In this document: positions 16,556 to 25,160 of the stretch, in pieces
How the letters are laid out: every line of letters begins with the position of its first letter
How positions within the stretch are numbered: position 1 is the stretch's first letter
Source of the DNA: JAKAWQ01 sp963840545
GTDB taxonomy: Bacteria > Pseudomonadota > Alphaproteobacteria > Acetobacterales > Acetobacteraceae
Direction: 5' to 3'
DNA length: 64,000 nt
Assembly: GCA_963840545.1 (NCBI GenBank)
Contig: CAWIZE010000010.1
Location: forward strand, 186,001 to 250,000
Notes under the pieces: generated by a model
Seen by the model: the letters and a program-made list of their open reading frames with translations, nothing else
Database searches by the model: none
Told to the model about the DNA's origin: nothing
Position numbers and translations under genes: made by a program

Positions 16556-17266
16556 ATGAGATCCGAGGACCCACGCGCGGCGCTGCGCCACCTCCGCCGC
16601 GTCGATCCCGTCCTCGGCGCCTTCATCCGCCGCTTCGGCCCCTGCGGACTTACCCCAGAGGGCGTCCCTTGTCGCGGCACCAGCCCCTACGCCGCGCTGG
16701 TCCACGCCGTCGCCCACCAGCAGCTCCACGGCCGTGCCGCCGAGGCGATTTTTTCCCGCTTCCTCGCCCTCTACCCCGGCCCTGCTTTGTCTCAGCCAAC
16801 CTTTCCCGAGCCCGCCGCCATCCTCGCCACCGACCCGGCCGCCCTCCGTGCCGCCGGCTTCTCCGCCGCCAAGATCGCCACCATCCGCGCCATCAGCGAG
16901 GCCGCCGAGGCCGGCATCGTCCCCACCCGCCGCGCAGCCGCCCGCCTCTCCGACGACGCCCTGATCGAGCGGCTGACGGGCGTGCGCGGCATCGGCCGCT
17001 GGACGGTCGAGATGCTGCTGATCTTCACCCTCGGCCGGCCCGATGTCCTGCCGGTCGACGATTTCGGCATCCGCGAGGGCTACCGCCTGCTCCATGGGCT
17101 CGATGCCCAGCCCAAGCCGCGGGCGCTCGCCGAGCTCGGCGCGATCTGGGCGCCCTATCGCAGCACGGCGGCGTGGTATCTCTGGCGGCGCGCCCACCAG
17201 GCTCGGGAGGAAGCCAAGGGCGAAGGAAGGGGAAACAAGACCCCGAAACCTACGCCCACTCCGTAA
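16556..17266 (+). CDS. DNA-3-methyladenine glycosylase II (AlkA-like)
   Basis: 236 residues. It carries the helix-hairpin-helix LTGVRGIGRWTVEMLLIF and, ~20 residues on, the catalytic aspartate in VLPVDDFGIREGY, the signature of AlkA/endonuclease III superfamily glycosylases that remove alkylated purines. The N-terminal AlkA domain is absent, so this is the short form common in alphaproteobacteria. The C-terminus is Lys/Gly-rich and overlaps the convergent hydrolase gene by 17 bp. Confidence 0.87.
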   Translation: MRSEDPRAALRHLRRVDPVLGAFIRRFGPCGLTPEGVPCRGTSPYAALVHAVAHQQLHGRAAEAIFSRFLALYPGPALSQPTFPEPAAILATDPAALRAAGFSAAKIATIRAISEAAEAGIVPTRRAAARLSDDALIERLTGVRGIGRWTVEMLLIFTLGRPDVLPVDDFGIREGYRLLHGLDAQPKPRALAELGAIWAPYRSTAAWYLWRRAHQAREEAKGEGRGNKTPKPTPTP

Positions 17267-18017
17267 GGAACGGCTCGACCGCCGCGAGCAGGCCTTCGAG
17301 ATTGTCCGCGTGCAGCCAGTGCCCGGCGCCGCGCACGGTCGCGAAACGTGCCGCCGGGAAAAGCGCCCGGATCACGCCCTCATGCTCCGCCCGGATATAG
17401 TCCGAGCGCTCGCCGGCCACGAACAGCGCCGGCCCCTCGTATTCCGCCCCCGCCGGCACCGGAAAATCCTCGATCTCGTCGATCGCGGCAGCGATCTCCG
17501 CAAGTCCGTTCCGCCACGAAGGAGTTTCCCCAACCACAAGATTTTGCAGCAGGAAGCCCCGGACCTCGGGCTCCGGCACCGCCGCCGCCAGCGCCGCATC
17601 GGCCGCCTGGCGCGTCATCCCCGGCGCGAGCGTCAGCGCCCGCATCGCCGCAATCATCTCCCGGTGATGCGGCGGATAGGGCACCGGCGCGATGTCCGCG
17701 ACGACCAGCGCCCGCACCGCCCGCGCCTGCCCAAGAGCGAGCCGCATCGCGACCTTCCCGCCCATCGAGTGGCCGAGGATCGCCGCCGGCCATGCGCCCA
17801 TCGCCGCCAGCGTCTCGGCCACGTCCTCCGCCATCGTCGCATAGCTCATGCCCGGCGCGTGCAGGCTCGCCCCGTGGTTGCGCAGGTCGAGCGCGACCAC
17901 CCGGAATCGAGTCGCCAGCCGCCGCTGCACGGCGCCGAAATTCCGCGCCGCACCAAACAATCCGTGCAGCAGGCACACCACCGGCCCGCTGCCCGACTCG
18001 CGTGCCGCCAGGATCAT
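17250..18017 (-). CDS. Alpha/beta hydrolase (YbfF-type esterase)
   Basis: 255 residues from the ATG at 18017. The oxyanion motif LLHGLFGAARNF, the nucleophile elbow ILGHSMGGKVAMRLAL (Ser) and the catalytic His in RGAGHWLHADN are all present. The sequence DLRNHGASLH is typical of the YbfF/esterase subgroup, which hydrolyses short-chain acyl esters or acyl-CoA. The native substrate is unknown. The cytosolic protein shows no signal peptide, and its end overlaps the alkA-like gene tail to tail. Confidence 0.85.
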   Translation of the reverse strand: MILAARESGSGPVVCLLHGLFGAARNFGAVQRRLATRFRVVALDLRNHGASLHAPGMSYATMAEDVAETLAAMGAWPAAILGHSMGGKVAMRLALGQARAVRALVVADIAPVPYPPHHREMIAAMRALTLAPGMTRQAADAALAAAVPEPEVRGFLLQNLVVGETPSWRNGLAEIAAAIDEIEDFPVPAGAEYEGPALFVAGERSDYIRAEHEGVIRALFPAARFATVRGAGHWLHADNLEGLLAAVEPFLTEWA

Positions 18018-18136
18018 CGGCGGCTCACCGCCTCAGTTCCCGCCTCGATTCTTCGGCGCGTGTTCCCCATATACCCCGGCCCTCCCCATTGATCCAAGCG
18101 CATTCCAGCCTTGTATCCCGGCCCTTTTCGCCGGAC

Positions 18137-18165
18137 TTGAAATGGCAGCAATTCCGTCCTTTATT
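18137..18165 (+). promoter_or_regulatory. Possible promoter of the DUF1127 gene
   Basis: A good -35 box (TTGAAA, 18137-18142) is followed after exactly 17 bp by a weak -10 (TTTATT, 18160-18165), about 40 bp before the ATG at 18206. The region is AT-richer than its surroundings. It is a candidate only. Confidence 0.35.
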
Positions 18166-18205
18166 GTGCGTCGCAACAAATGCTGCGTTGCAGCGAGGAC
18201 CTACG

Positions 18206-18424
18206 ATGACCGCCCTAGCCCCCATGCCCTTCGACGATTTCGAAAACACTTCCAGCGCCGACGCCGGTTCGCTCCGCGGCCGCTTCGCCCGCTGGCTCGA
18301 GGAGCGCCGCCGGCGCAACCAGCTCGCCCGCGAGCTCGCGCTGCTCTCGGAGCGGGATCTTGCCGACCTCGGCATCGGCCGCGCCGATTTCTCGTCGATC
18401 ATCCGCGGCACCTATCGTCGCTGA
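18206..18424 (+). CDS. DUF1127 (YjiS-like) small protein
   Basis: 72 residues from the ATG at 18206. The C-terminal ~45 residues are the DUF1127 signature: a basic helix (RFARWLEERRRRNQLARELA) followed by LLSERDLADLGIGRADF. Members are short Arg-rich proteins, some of which bind RNA or regulators and affect phosphate, carbon or stress responses. The role here is unknown. Its stop codon lies inside a 15-bp tandem repeat, and a GC-rich hairpin follows at 18490-18514. Confidence 0.85.
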   Translation: MTALAPMPFDDFENTSSADAGSLRGRFARWLEERRRRNQLARELALLSERDLADLGIGRADFSSIIRGTYRR

Positions 18425-18467
18425 CCTGGTCGTCGCTGACCTGGTCGTCGCTGACCTGGTCGTCGCT
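18416..18467. repeat. 15-bp tandem repeat containing the DUF1127 stop codon
   Basis: CGTCGCTGACCTGGT is repeated three times in tandem plus 7 bp of a fourth copy. The first copy holds the gene's TGA stop. Because the period is a multiple of three, each copy places another in-frame TGA, so the repeat acts as a triple stop. Confidence 0.85.
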
Positions 18468-18489
18468 AAGCCGGACTGCCGGTAAGCAG

Positions 18490-18514
18490 GCCCGCCGCCG
18501 CTAAAGCGGCGGGC
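18490..18514. terminator. Bidirectional terminator-like hairpin
   Basis: GCCCGCCGC (18490-18498) pairs with GCGGCGGGC (18506-18514) around a 7-base loop, between the convergent DUF1127 and amidase genes. The amidase stop codon (18501) lies within the loop. No T-run is present, but position and symmetry fit a shared terminator. Confidence 0.55.
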
Positions 18515-19913
18515 GCTTACCCGCCCAGGGCCACGCCGCCTCGAACGCGGCCGCCGCCCTGAGGACGCCGGAATCGTCGAACCGCCGGCCCACCACCTGC
18601 AGGCCGACCGGCCGCCCGTCGGACGTGAACCCGCAGGGAATGCTCGCCGCCGGGTTGCCCGTGAAATTGAACGGGTAGGAGAACTCGGCCCAGCTCACCC
18701 AGTCCCAGGGGTGCTCCGGCCAGTCCGCCGGCATCAGGCGCTCCGCCGGGAATGCCGCCACCGAAACCGCCGGCGTGAGCATAAAATCCCACTCCTCGAA
18801 AAATCGGCCGACCGCGGCGCAATAGGCGTATTTGCGCTCCCGCGCCTCCTGGTAATCCCGCATGCTCACTGCAAGGCCCGCCCGGATGCAGGCGACCAGG
18901 CCCGGGTCCATCTCGGCCTCGAATTTGGGCAGGTAGCGGGCGTAGTTCGTCATATGCGCGGGCCAGAAGAGCCGGATCAGCTCCGGCCCGAGCGGGCCCC
19001 AGGACGGGCTCACCTGCTCGACGCTCGCGCCGAGCTCGGCCGCGAACACTTTCGCCGCCCCCGCCACCAGCCCCGCCACCTCCGGATCGACCCGCGCGTG
19101 CCCGAGATCGGGGCTGAAGGCGATCCGCGCCCCCCGGATCCCCTCGCCGAGCCGCGCCGCATAGGGCTCGGGCCAGGCCTCGGCCGAGCTATGGTCGAGC
19201 GGGTGCGGCCCGGCCATCGCCGCGAGCATCAGCGCGGCATCCGCGACGGTGCGCGTCACGGGGCCGACATGCGCCGTGTAATCCCCCGTGCTGACGGGAT
19301 AGTTGGGCACCCGCCCATAGCTCGGCTTGAGCCCGAAGACGCCGCAGAAATGGGCCGGCATGCGGATCGACCCCGCCCCGTCCGAGCCCTGGTGGAGCGG
19401 CCCGTAGCCTGCCGCCGCCGCCACCGCCGCGCCGGCCGAGGAGGCGCCGGCATTGAACCCCGAACGCCACGGATTGTGCGTGATCCCGGTGAGCGGGCTC
19501 TGGCTCACGCCCTTCCAGCCGAACTCCGAGGTCGTGGTCTTGCCGAGCACGATCGCGCCGGCGGCCGTGAGCCGGCTGACGCAGGGCGCGTCCTCGCTCG
19601 GCACCACGCCGCGCTGGGTCAGCGATCCGCGCTCGGTCCTGATCCCCTTGGTGATCGCGAGGTCCTTGATCGTCACCGGGATCCCGGTCAGCGGCGGCGG
19701 TGTCTCGGCCTTGAGGAAGGCGGCCTCCGCCTCCTTCGCCGCCGCCATCGCCCGCTCGGCGATCAGGGTCGCGAAAGCGTTGAGGCTGGGCTCCAGACGC
19801 TCGATGCGGGCGAGAACCGCCCGCATCAGCTCGACCGGCGAAAGCGCCCGCCTCCGCATCAGCCCCGCCAGTTGGGCGGTGGTCGCATAGGCGAGATCGT
19901 CGTCCGTCATCAT
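18501..19913 (-). CDS. Amidase (amidase-signature family)
   Basis: 470 residues from the ATG at 19913 (another ATG at 19910). The Ser-cisSer-Lys triad is visible: Lys in IPVTIKDLA, Ser in FNAGASSAGAAVA and the nucleophile Ser in GSDGAGSIRMPAHF. The first serine loop reads GASSAG rather than the usual GGSSGG. This family hydrolyses amides and includes GatA, but no gatB or gatC is nearby and the C-terminus resembles stand-alone amidases. The physiological substrate is unknown. It reads towards the DUF1127 gene and is followed by lexA upstream on the same strand. Confidence 0.88.
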   Translation of the reverse strand: MMTDDDLAYATTAQLAGLMRRRALSPVELMRAVLARIERLEPSLNAFATLIAERAMAAAKEAEAAFLKAETPPPLTGIPVTIKDLAITKGIRTERGSLTQRGVVPSEDAPCVSRLTAAGAIVLGKTTTSEFGWKGVSQSPLTGITHNPWRSGFNAGASSAGAAVAAAAGYGPLHQGSDGAGSIRMPAHFCGVFGLKPSYGRVPNYPVSTGDYTAHVGPVTRTVADAALMLAAMAGPHPLDHSSAEAWPEPYAARLGEGIRGARIAFSPDLGHARVDPEVAGLVAGAAKVFAAELGASVEQVSPSWGPLGPELIRLFWPAHMTNYARYLPKFEAEMDPGLVACIRAGLAVSMRDYQEARERKYAYCAAVGRFFEEWDFMLTPAVSVAAFPAERLMPADWPEHPWDWVSWAEFSYPFNFTGNPAASIPCGFTSDGRPVGLQVVGRRFDDSGVLRAAAAFEAAWPWAGKRPPL

Positions 19914-19949
19914 CGCTCCCCGGCATTGTCCGAACCGGGGGCGATAGTG

Positions 19950-20663
19950 TCAGTAGCGGCGGAGCAGCGCCACCAGCCGTCCCTGCACGCGGACGCGTTC
20001 GGCGGGCAGCAGCCGCACCTCGTGGCGCGGATTCGCGGGCTCGAGCGCGATCGACTGGCCGCGGCGCCTGAGGCGCTTCAGCGTCACTTCGGTCTCGTCC
20101 ACCAAAGCGACCACGATCTGCCCGTTCTCCGCCGTCTCGGCCTTGCGGATCACGGCGGTGTCGCCGTCGAGGATCCCGGCCCCGACCATCGAATCGCCCG
20201 CGACCTCGAGCGCGTAGTGCTCGCCGCTGCCGAGCATCGCCAGCGGCACCTCGATATGGTTGCCCGAATCGCGCAGCGCCTCGATCGGCAGGCCCGCGGC
20301 GATCCGCCCATAGAGCGGAATCTGCACGGCACCGGCCTCGCTGGCGGCGCGCACGCCCTGCAAGCGCGACGTGAAATCGCCTCGGATCACGTTCGGCGAA
20401 AAACCCGCCGCCTCCGCCCGCACCGGCTGGGCGGCGCGCGGAGCCGCCTCGGGCGGCAGGCGAAGCACCTCGAGCGCGCGGGCGCGGTGGTGGCGCCGGC
20501 GGAGGAACCCGCGCTCCTCCAGCGCCGAGATCAGCCGGTGCACGCCCGACTTCGACTTCAGTTGCAGGGCCTCCTTCATCTCCTCGAAGCTCGGCGAGAA
20601 TCCGGAGTTCCTGAGATGCCGGTCGATGAAGACGAGAAGCTCGTGCTGCTTGCGCGTGAGCAT
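19950..20663 (-). CDS. lexA: LexA repressor (SOS regulator)
   Basis: 237 residues from the ATG at 20663. The N-terminal winged HTH (MLTRKQHELLVFIDRHLRNS and RLISALEERGFLRR) is followed by a ~60-residue linker and the S24 peptidase domain. The self-cleavage Ala-Gly lies in YGRIAAGLPIEA, the catalytic Ser in EVAGDSMVGAG and the catalytic Lys in VTLKRLRRRG. It represses DNA-damage genes and itself until RecA-stimulated self-cleavage, and a LexA-type box lies upstream at 20712-20726. It follows the trp-moa operon on the same strand, the usual alphaproteobacterial neighbourhood. Confidence 0.96.
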   Translation of the reverse strand: MLTRKQHELLVFIDRHLRNSGFSPSFEEMKEALQLKSKSGVHRLISALEERGFLRRRHHRARALEVLRLPPEAAPRAAQPVRAEAAGFSPNVIRGDFTSRLQGVRAASEAGAVQIPLYGRIAAGLPIEALRDSGNHIEVPLAMLGSGEHYALEVAGDSMVGAGILDGDTAVIRKAETAENGQIVVALVDETEVTLKRLRRRGQSIALEPANPRHEVRLLPAERVRVQGRLVALLRRY

Positions 20664-20711
20664 GGCTGACCCTTCCTGGCGATGCCGCCCGGCGCGGAAG
20701 GCGGCGCCTGG

Positions 20712-20726
20712 GAACAAACCGGCAAC
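20712..20726 (-). promoter_or_regulatory. LexA box (GTTC-N7-GTTC type)
   Basis: On the minus strand GTTG-CCGGTTT-GTTC matches the alphaproteobacterial consensus GTTC-N7-GTTC at 7 of 8 fixed positions, ~50 bp upstream of the lexA start. It indicates autoregulation. Confidence 0.65.
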
Positions 20727-20781
20727 GACATCAAGCTTCTAAAGTCCGCCGCGAAGCCGCGTCAAGCGATTCGCGCAGTCG

Positions 20782-21987
20782 TCAAATGCCGAGCCGGTCG
20801 AGCCGGATCACCGGCACCACCGCCCCGGCGGCGAGCGCCGGGGCGTGGGGCGGGCGGAGGATCAGCGCGTCCGCCTCGGCGAGCAGCCGCATCAGGGAAG
20901 AATCCTGGCGGGGAAAGGCAATGACGACCGGCCGGCCGGCCTCGTCGCGGGCGAATTTCGCCCGCAGATGATCGGCGCGGAGATCGTTTTCCCCGAGGGC
21001 CGCGCCAAGCGGAACCTCCTCGGTGGGCGGCGGCTCGCCCGGCAGGCCGGAGAGGCGGGCGAGCGCGGGAAGAAGGAAAAGAATCGCGCAGACCATCGCC
21101 GAGACGGGATTGCCGGGCAGGCCGAGCACCGGCACCTCGCCGATCCGCCCGGCCATCAGCGGCTTGCCGGGCCGCATCGCGATCTTCCAGAAATCGAGCG
21201 CGAACCCCCGCTGCGAGAGCCCGGCGCGGACGAGGTCGTGCTCGCCCACGCTCGCCCCGCCGGTGGTGAGCAGGAAATCCATCCCCCGCGTCGCCTCGGC
21301 CGCCGCCGCGATCGCGGCGACATCGTCGGGGGCCACCGGCAGCACCGTGGGCTCGGCGCCGGCGGCGAGGGCCAAGGCCGCCAGGGCATGGGCGTTGGAG
21401 CTCACGATCCCGCCGGAAGGCACTGATTCGCCAGGCAAAGCGATCTCGTCGCCGGTGGCGAGGATGGCGATTCTGGGCGCACGGTGGACGGTGATCCAGG
21501 GATGATCTGCCGCCGCGGCGAGGCCTATGTCACGGGAAGTAAGGCATTTTCCGGCGGGGATCAGGATCGTTCCGGTGGCGAAATCCTGCCCGGAACGGCG
21601 GATATGGCGGCCTTTGACGACCGTTTCGCCGAGCAAAACCCCCGAATTTTCCTCGGTCGCGTCCTCCTGGAGCAGAATCGCGTCCGCGCCGTCCGGCACG
21701 ACGCTGCCGGTGAAGATGCGGATCGCCTCGCCCGGGCCGAGCCGGCCGGCGAAGGGGTGGCCCGCCGGCGCGCTCCCGATGAGGCGAAGCCGCGCGCCCT
21801 TCGCGCCATCGGCGGCGGCGAGGGCATAGCCGTCCATGGCCGAAACGTCGAAGGGCGGCTGGGTCCGCCGCGCGGCGATGGGTGCGGCCGTGACCCGGCG
21901 GAAGGCGCAGGCGAGCGGCACCGTCTCGGCGGGCGTGGGGCGGAGCGGGGCGAGGATGCGCGCCCGCGCCTCCTCGATGCTCAGCAT
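20782..21987 (-). CDS. moeA: Molybdopterin molybdotransferase
   Basis: 401 residues from the ATG at 21987. It inserts molybdate into adenylylated molybdopterin, the last step of Mo-cofactor synthesis. Typical MoeA segments are QPPFDVSAMDGYAL, IRIFTGSVVPDGAD, ILATGDEI, LTTGGASVGEHD and VLGLPGNPVSAMVC, followed by a beta-barrel C-terminal domain. The start overlaps the end of moaC (ATGCTGA), giving the coupled order trpD-trpC-moaC-moeA. A promoter region with the LexA box follows its end. Confidence 0.95.
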   Translation of the reverse strand: MLSIEEARARILAPLRPTPAETVPLACAFRRVTAAPIAARRTQPPFDVSAMDGYALAAADGAKGARLRLIGSAPAGHPFAGRLGPGEAIRIFTGSVVPDGADAILLQEDATEENSGVLLGETVVKGRHIRRSGQDFATGTILIPAGKCLTSRDIGLAAAADHPWITVHRAPRIAILATGDEIALPGESVPSGGIVSSNAHALAALALAAGAEPTVLPVAPDDVAAIAAAAEATRGMDFLLTTGGASVGEHDLVRAGLSQRGFALDFWKIAMRPGKPLMAGRIGEVPVLGLPGNPVSAMVCAILFLLPALARLSGLPGEPPPTEEVPLGAALGENDLRADHLRAKFARDEAGRPVVIAFPRQDSSLMRLLAEADALILRPPHAPALAAGAVVPVIRLDRLGI

Positions 21988-22460
21988 GCGCGGAACTCGC
22001 CCGACTTGCCGCCCGCCTTGTGGGTCAGGCGGAGATCCTCGATCCGCATGCCGCGATCGGCCGATTTCAGCATGTCGTAGATGGTGAGCGCGGCGACGGC
22101 GACGGCGGTCATCGCCTCCATCTCGACCCCGGTGCGGCCCATCGTCGTCACCGTGGCGGCGATCTCGACCGCCGGCCCGTCCGGGTCGGGGGAGAGATCG
22201 ATGGAGACGGAGGCGAGGGGGAGCGGATGGCAGAGGGGAATGAGCTCGGCGGTGCGCTTGGCCGCCATGATCCCGGCGATGCGCGCGGCGGCGAGCACGT
22301 CGCCCTTAGGCGCGGTTCCGCCCATCAGCGTTGCGAGCGTGCCGGCTTCCATCCGGACCCGGGCCCGCGCGGTCGCGCTGCGCTCGGTCTCGGGCTTGGC
22401 CCCGACATCGACCATGGCGGCGCGGCCGAGCGCGTCGAGATGGGAGAGCTCGGCGGCCAT
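21981..22460 (-). CDS. moaC: Cyclic pyranopterin monophosphate synthase
   Basis: 159 residues from the ATG at 22460. It works with MoaA to convert GTP to cyclic pyranopterin monophosphate in molybdenum-cofactor synthesis. The conserved N-terminal MVDVGAKPETERSA, the catalytic-site sequences LIPLCHPLPL and MEAMTAVAVAALTIYDM, and the C-terminal KAGGKSGEF are all present. The start shares one base with the trpC stop (TGATG). Placement inside the trp operon is a known alphaproteobacterial arrangement. Confidence 0.96.
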   Translation of the reverse strand: MAAELSHLDALGRAAMVDVGAKPETERSATARARVRMEAGTLATLMGGTAPKGDVLAAARIAGIMAAKRTAELIPLCHPLPLASVSIDLSPDPDGPAVEIAATVTTMGRTGVEMEAMTAVAVAALTIYDMLKSADRGMRIEDLRLTHKAGGKSGEFRAC

Positions 22461-23281
22461 CACGCCGCGCCGAGCAAAGCGCGGGTCGCGGCGGCGACGT
22501 CGCGCTCGCGCATCAGGCTTTCGCCGACCAGGAAGCAATGGGCGCCGGCGGCGACGAGGCGGCGGACATCGTCGGGCGAGGAAATCCCGCTCTCGGCGAT
22601 CAGGAAGCGATCGGGGGGGACGTGGGGCGCCAAGTCGATCGTTACCTTGATGTCGGTCTGCAAGGTTTTGAGATTGCGGTTGTTGATGCCGATCAACGGG
22701 GTCTCCAGGCCGAGCGCGCGCTCGAGCTCGCGGGGGTCGTGCACCTCCGCCAGGACGTCCATGTCGAGCGCGCGCGCGAGGGCTTCAAGCTCCCGCGCCT
22801 CGGTATCCGTGAGTGCCGCCATGATCAAAAGGACGGCATCGGCGCCCATCGCCCGGCTTTCGTAGACCTGCCAGGGGTCGAGGATGAAGTCCTTGCGGAG
22901 GATCGGGAGATCGACCGCGGCGCGCACGGCGCGGAGATGCTCGGGCGCGCCCCGGAAAAAGCGCGGCTCGGTGAGCACCGAGAGGCAGGTGGCGCCGCCG
23001 GCGTCATAGGCGCGGGCCAGCGCCGCGGGGTCGAAATCGGGGCGGATCAGGCCGGAGGAGGGTGAGGCCTTCTTGATCTCGGCGATCAGGGCGAAGCCCG
23101 CCGCGGCGACCCGCTCCTTGAGCGCCAGGCCGAAGCCGCGCGGGGCGTTGTCGGCGGCGCCGATCCGCTGGCGGAGGGCGTCGATGCCGGTTTCCGCGCG
23201 GCGCCGGGCGATGGCGGCGCGGGTCTCGGCGCAGATCCGCTCGAGCGTGCCGCCGGAGTCCTCGGGAGGACTGGGGCTCAT
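22460..23281 (-). CDS. trpC: Indole-3-glycerol phosphate synthase
   Basis: 273 residues from the ATG at 23281, one base of which is shared with the trpD stop (TGATG). It closes the indole ring in tryptophan synthesis. The TIM-barrel motifs AEIKKASPSSGLIRPDF, LPILRKDFILDPWQVYES, VHDPRELERAL, LIGINNRNLKTL and LIAESGISSPDDV carry the known catalytic Lys and Glu residues. Length is normal. A GTG at 23284 is an alternative start. Confidence 0.97.
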   Translation of the reverse strand: MSPSPPEDSGGTLERICAETRAAIARRRAETGIDALRQRIGAADNAPRGFGLALKERVAAAGFALIAEIKKASPSSGLIRPDFDPAALARAYDAGGATCLSVLTEPRFFRGAPEHLRAVRAAVDLPILRKDFILDPWQVYESRAMGADAVLLIMAALTDTEARELEALARALDMDVLAEVHDPRELERALGLETPLIGINNRNLKTLQTDIKVTIDLAPHVPPDRFLIAESGISSPDDVRRLVAAGAHCFLVGESLMRERDVAAATRALLGAA

Positions 23282-24321
23282 CACGCCGCCCCCGCGGCGC
23301 TTTCCCGCCTGAGCGCCGCGAGGGCGGCAAGCGCCGCCCCGGAGTCGAGCGCGGCGGCGGCAAGGCCAACGCCCGCGCGGAGCGTGGCGGCCCTGCCGGC
23401 GAGCAGCAGCGCCGCGGCGGCGTTGAGCAGCACGGTGTCGCGATAGGCGCCGCCCGCGCCCTTGAGCAAGGCGAGGAGGGCGGCGGCGTTGGCCGCGGCG
23501 TCGCCGCCCTGGATCGCGGCGATGGGGGCGCGGGCAAGGCCGGCCTCCTCGGGGGCGAGGGCGAATTCGCGGATGGCTCCGTCCGATGATAGTTCCACCA
23601 CGTGGTTCTCCCCGGCGAGGGTGAGTTCGTCCAGGCCCTGGTTATTGTCCCCCGGGCCGTGCACGACCCAGGCGCGTTCGGCGCCGAGCCGGGCCAGCGT
23701 TTCGGCCAGCGGGCGGGCCCATTCGGGGGAAAAGACGCCGAGGAGCTGGCGGCGCACGCGGGCCGGATTGGCGAGCGGCCCGGCGAGGTTGAAGATGGTC
23801 CGGGTGCCGAGCTCCGCGCGCGGCCCGGCGGCGTGGCGGAGGGCCGCGTGGTGGCGGGGGGCGAAGAGGAAGACGAGGCCGGCGGCGCCGAGGATCGGCG
23901 CCAGGCGCTCGAGCGGCGGCTCGATGGGAACGCCGAGGGCGGCGAGGACGTCCGCCCCGCCCGTGCGCGAGGAGAGCGCGCGGTTGCCGTGCTTGGCCAC
24001 GGGGATCCCGGCGCCGGCGACGACGAAGGCGACCGCGGTCGAGACGTTGAGGGTGCCCTGGGCGTCGCCGCCGGTGCCGCAGACATCGATCGCCTCAGGC
24101 GGGGCGGCGATGCCGATCATGCGCGCGCGCATGGCGCGGACCAGGCCGGTGAGCTCGGCCACGGTCTCGCGGCGCACGCGCATCGCCATGAGCAGCCCGG
24201 CGATCTGGGCCTGGGTCGCCTCGCCCGCCATGATGACGCCAAAAGCCTCCTCCGCTTCGGCCTCGCTCAGCGTCTCGCCCGCGGCCAGGCGGGCGAGAAC
24301 GGGCTTCAGTCCGGGCAGCAC
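23281..24321 (-). CDS. trpD: Anthranilate phosphoribosyltransferase
   Basis: 346 residues from the GTG at 24321. It transfers phosphoribose from PRPP to anthranilate. The glycine-rich PRPP loop VCGTGGDAQGTLNVST, the segment GIPVAKHGNRALSSRTGGAD and the Mg-binding region are normal, so this copy is intact. The gene directly upstream is not an intact trpG but a 42-codon remnant of it (24341-24469). A second, broken copy of the trpD start lies 12,345 bp to the right (36440-36666). Confidence 0.96.
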   Translation of the reverse strand: MLPGLKPVLARLAAGETLSEAEAEEAFGVIMAGEATQAQIAGLLMAMRVRRETVAELTGLVRAMRARMIGIAAPPEAIDVCGTGGDAQGTLNVSTAVAFVVAGAGIPVAKHGNRALSSRTGGADVLAALGVPIEPPLERLAPILGAAGLVFLFAPRHHAALRHAAGPRAELGTRTIFNLAGPLANPARVRRQLLGVFSPEWARPLAETLARLGAERAWVVHGPGDNNQGLDELTLAGENHVVELSSDGAIREFALAPEEAGLARAPIAAIQGGDAAANAAALLALLKGAGGAYRDTVLLNAAAALLLAGRAATLRAGVGLAAAALDSGAALAALAALRRESAAGAA

Positions 24322-24340
24322 CGGAGGCGCGTGCTGGGGA

Positions 24341-24469
24341 TCAGGCGGCGCGGGCCGGGGCGTTGGCGATCGCGTCGTTGCGCCAAACCTGAGAGCGGAC
24401 CCCGACCTCGCCCAGGAAGTGCACGAGGTTGAAGGTAAGGCTGTCGTAGTTGTCGATCAGGAGGAACAT
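24341..24469 (-). pseudogene. trpG remnant with an in-frame internal deletion
   Basis: From the ATG at 24469 the frame reads MFLLIDNYDSLTFNLVHFLG, continues to WRNDAI and then jumps to ANAPARAA and stop. The same beginning and end are found in the intact trpG at 36686-37279, so 465 bp (155 codons) including the glutaminase catalytic site are missing. The flanking DNA is a copy of the intact locus: 24185-24368 is identical to 36530-36713, and 24369-24505 differs from 37179-37315 at about six positions. The remnant cannot encode a working glutaminase and is probably a by-product of cassette insertion. Confidence 0.9.
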
Positions 24470-24526
24470 TTTTTCATACTGCGCAGGCGCGGGCGCGCGG
24501 TCAATCGGGGCATCCCCCTTCTAGAG

Positions 24527-24550
24527 CAGGCTGTTGAAAAACCCGTAGGC
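24527..24550. repeat. Left copy of an imperfect direct repeat bounding the cassette
   Basis: CAGGCTGTTGAAAAACCCGT and the bases after it match 36378-36401 at about 21 of 24 positions in the same orientation. The copy at 36378 forms the last codons of the sulfotransferase gene. The complement, TTTTTCAACAGCCTG, resembles the ends of some insertion sequences, and a CTAG lies next to it. The origin is unproven. Confidence 0.45.
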
Positions 24551-24646
24551 CGACCGCTTGTGGCATAACTCGTTCGGCGAGTGTGGCTCGCCGAGGGGCC
24601 GACAAGGGGCTCGGATAAGCGGTCGGGAGAGCTGCTCTCGTACGTT

Positions 24647-24790
24647 GATCTTGAGGAGCGGGGATCTTGAGGAGCGGGGATCTTGAGGAGCGGGGATCTT
24701 GAGGAGCGGGGATCTTGAGGAGCGGGGATCTTGAGGAGCGGGGATCTTGAGGAGCGGGGATCTTGAGGAGCGGGGATCTTGAGGAGCGGG
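24647..24790. repeat. Nine tandem copies of a 16-bp unit
   Basis: GATCTTGAGGAGCGGG is repeated nine times without interruption. Minus-strand open frames through it (24457-25303) are artefacts of the repeat, translating to a recurring PAPQDPRSSRSPLLKI-like string. It lies upstream of the trpG remnant. A different 16-bp array lies at the matching place upstream of the intact trpG (37321-37400). Confidence 0.9.
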
Positions 24791-25160
24791 TTCGGGCCGA
24801 TCGTCCGAGGCGGGCGGTCCGGTCGCTGACCGACCCGGCGCTTGAGGCACTGTCGGGGGATCTCGCGGCGCTCTGGTTGCTCTCCGGGCCGGTTCATGCA
24901 CCTCCGGGTTGTGCCTAGACAGGCACGATCCCCGTTTGACCGACATCTTCGGGCGAAGCCGCCCGGGCATCTTCATCACTGCATGACTGCCGAGCTCGTT
25001 GAGGCGTGAAACGGAAAGCCCGCTGCGCCTCTCATCAAGGGCGCGACCCGGCGGCGATCGTGCCGAAATTGGAATCCGCCCACTGTTACGATTTGTCGTA
25101 GTCTCACATTGGTCGTTGCGTAACACCTCTTTCCCGGAATAACTTTCGTAAAGGAAAACG
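24791..25160. other. Intergenic stretch between the 16-bp repeat and the secretion operon
   Basis: No gene is supported here. The stretch presumably contains the promoter of the rightward cassette. The last ~80 bp (TTGTCGTAGTCTCACATTGG onward) are AT-richer, and the ribosome site AAAGGAAA precedes the TTG start at 25161. Short coding-looking fragments around 24960-25060 could be eroded genes but match nothing I recognise. Confidence 0.4.

Noticed and set aside
18501..19913. Assignment of the amidase as GatA (tRNA amidotransferase)
   Set aside because: No gatB or gatC is nearby and the serine loop reads GASSAG. A stand-alone amidase is more likely.
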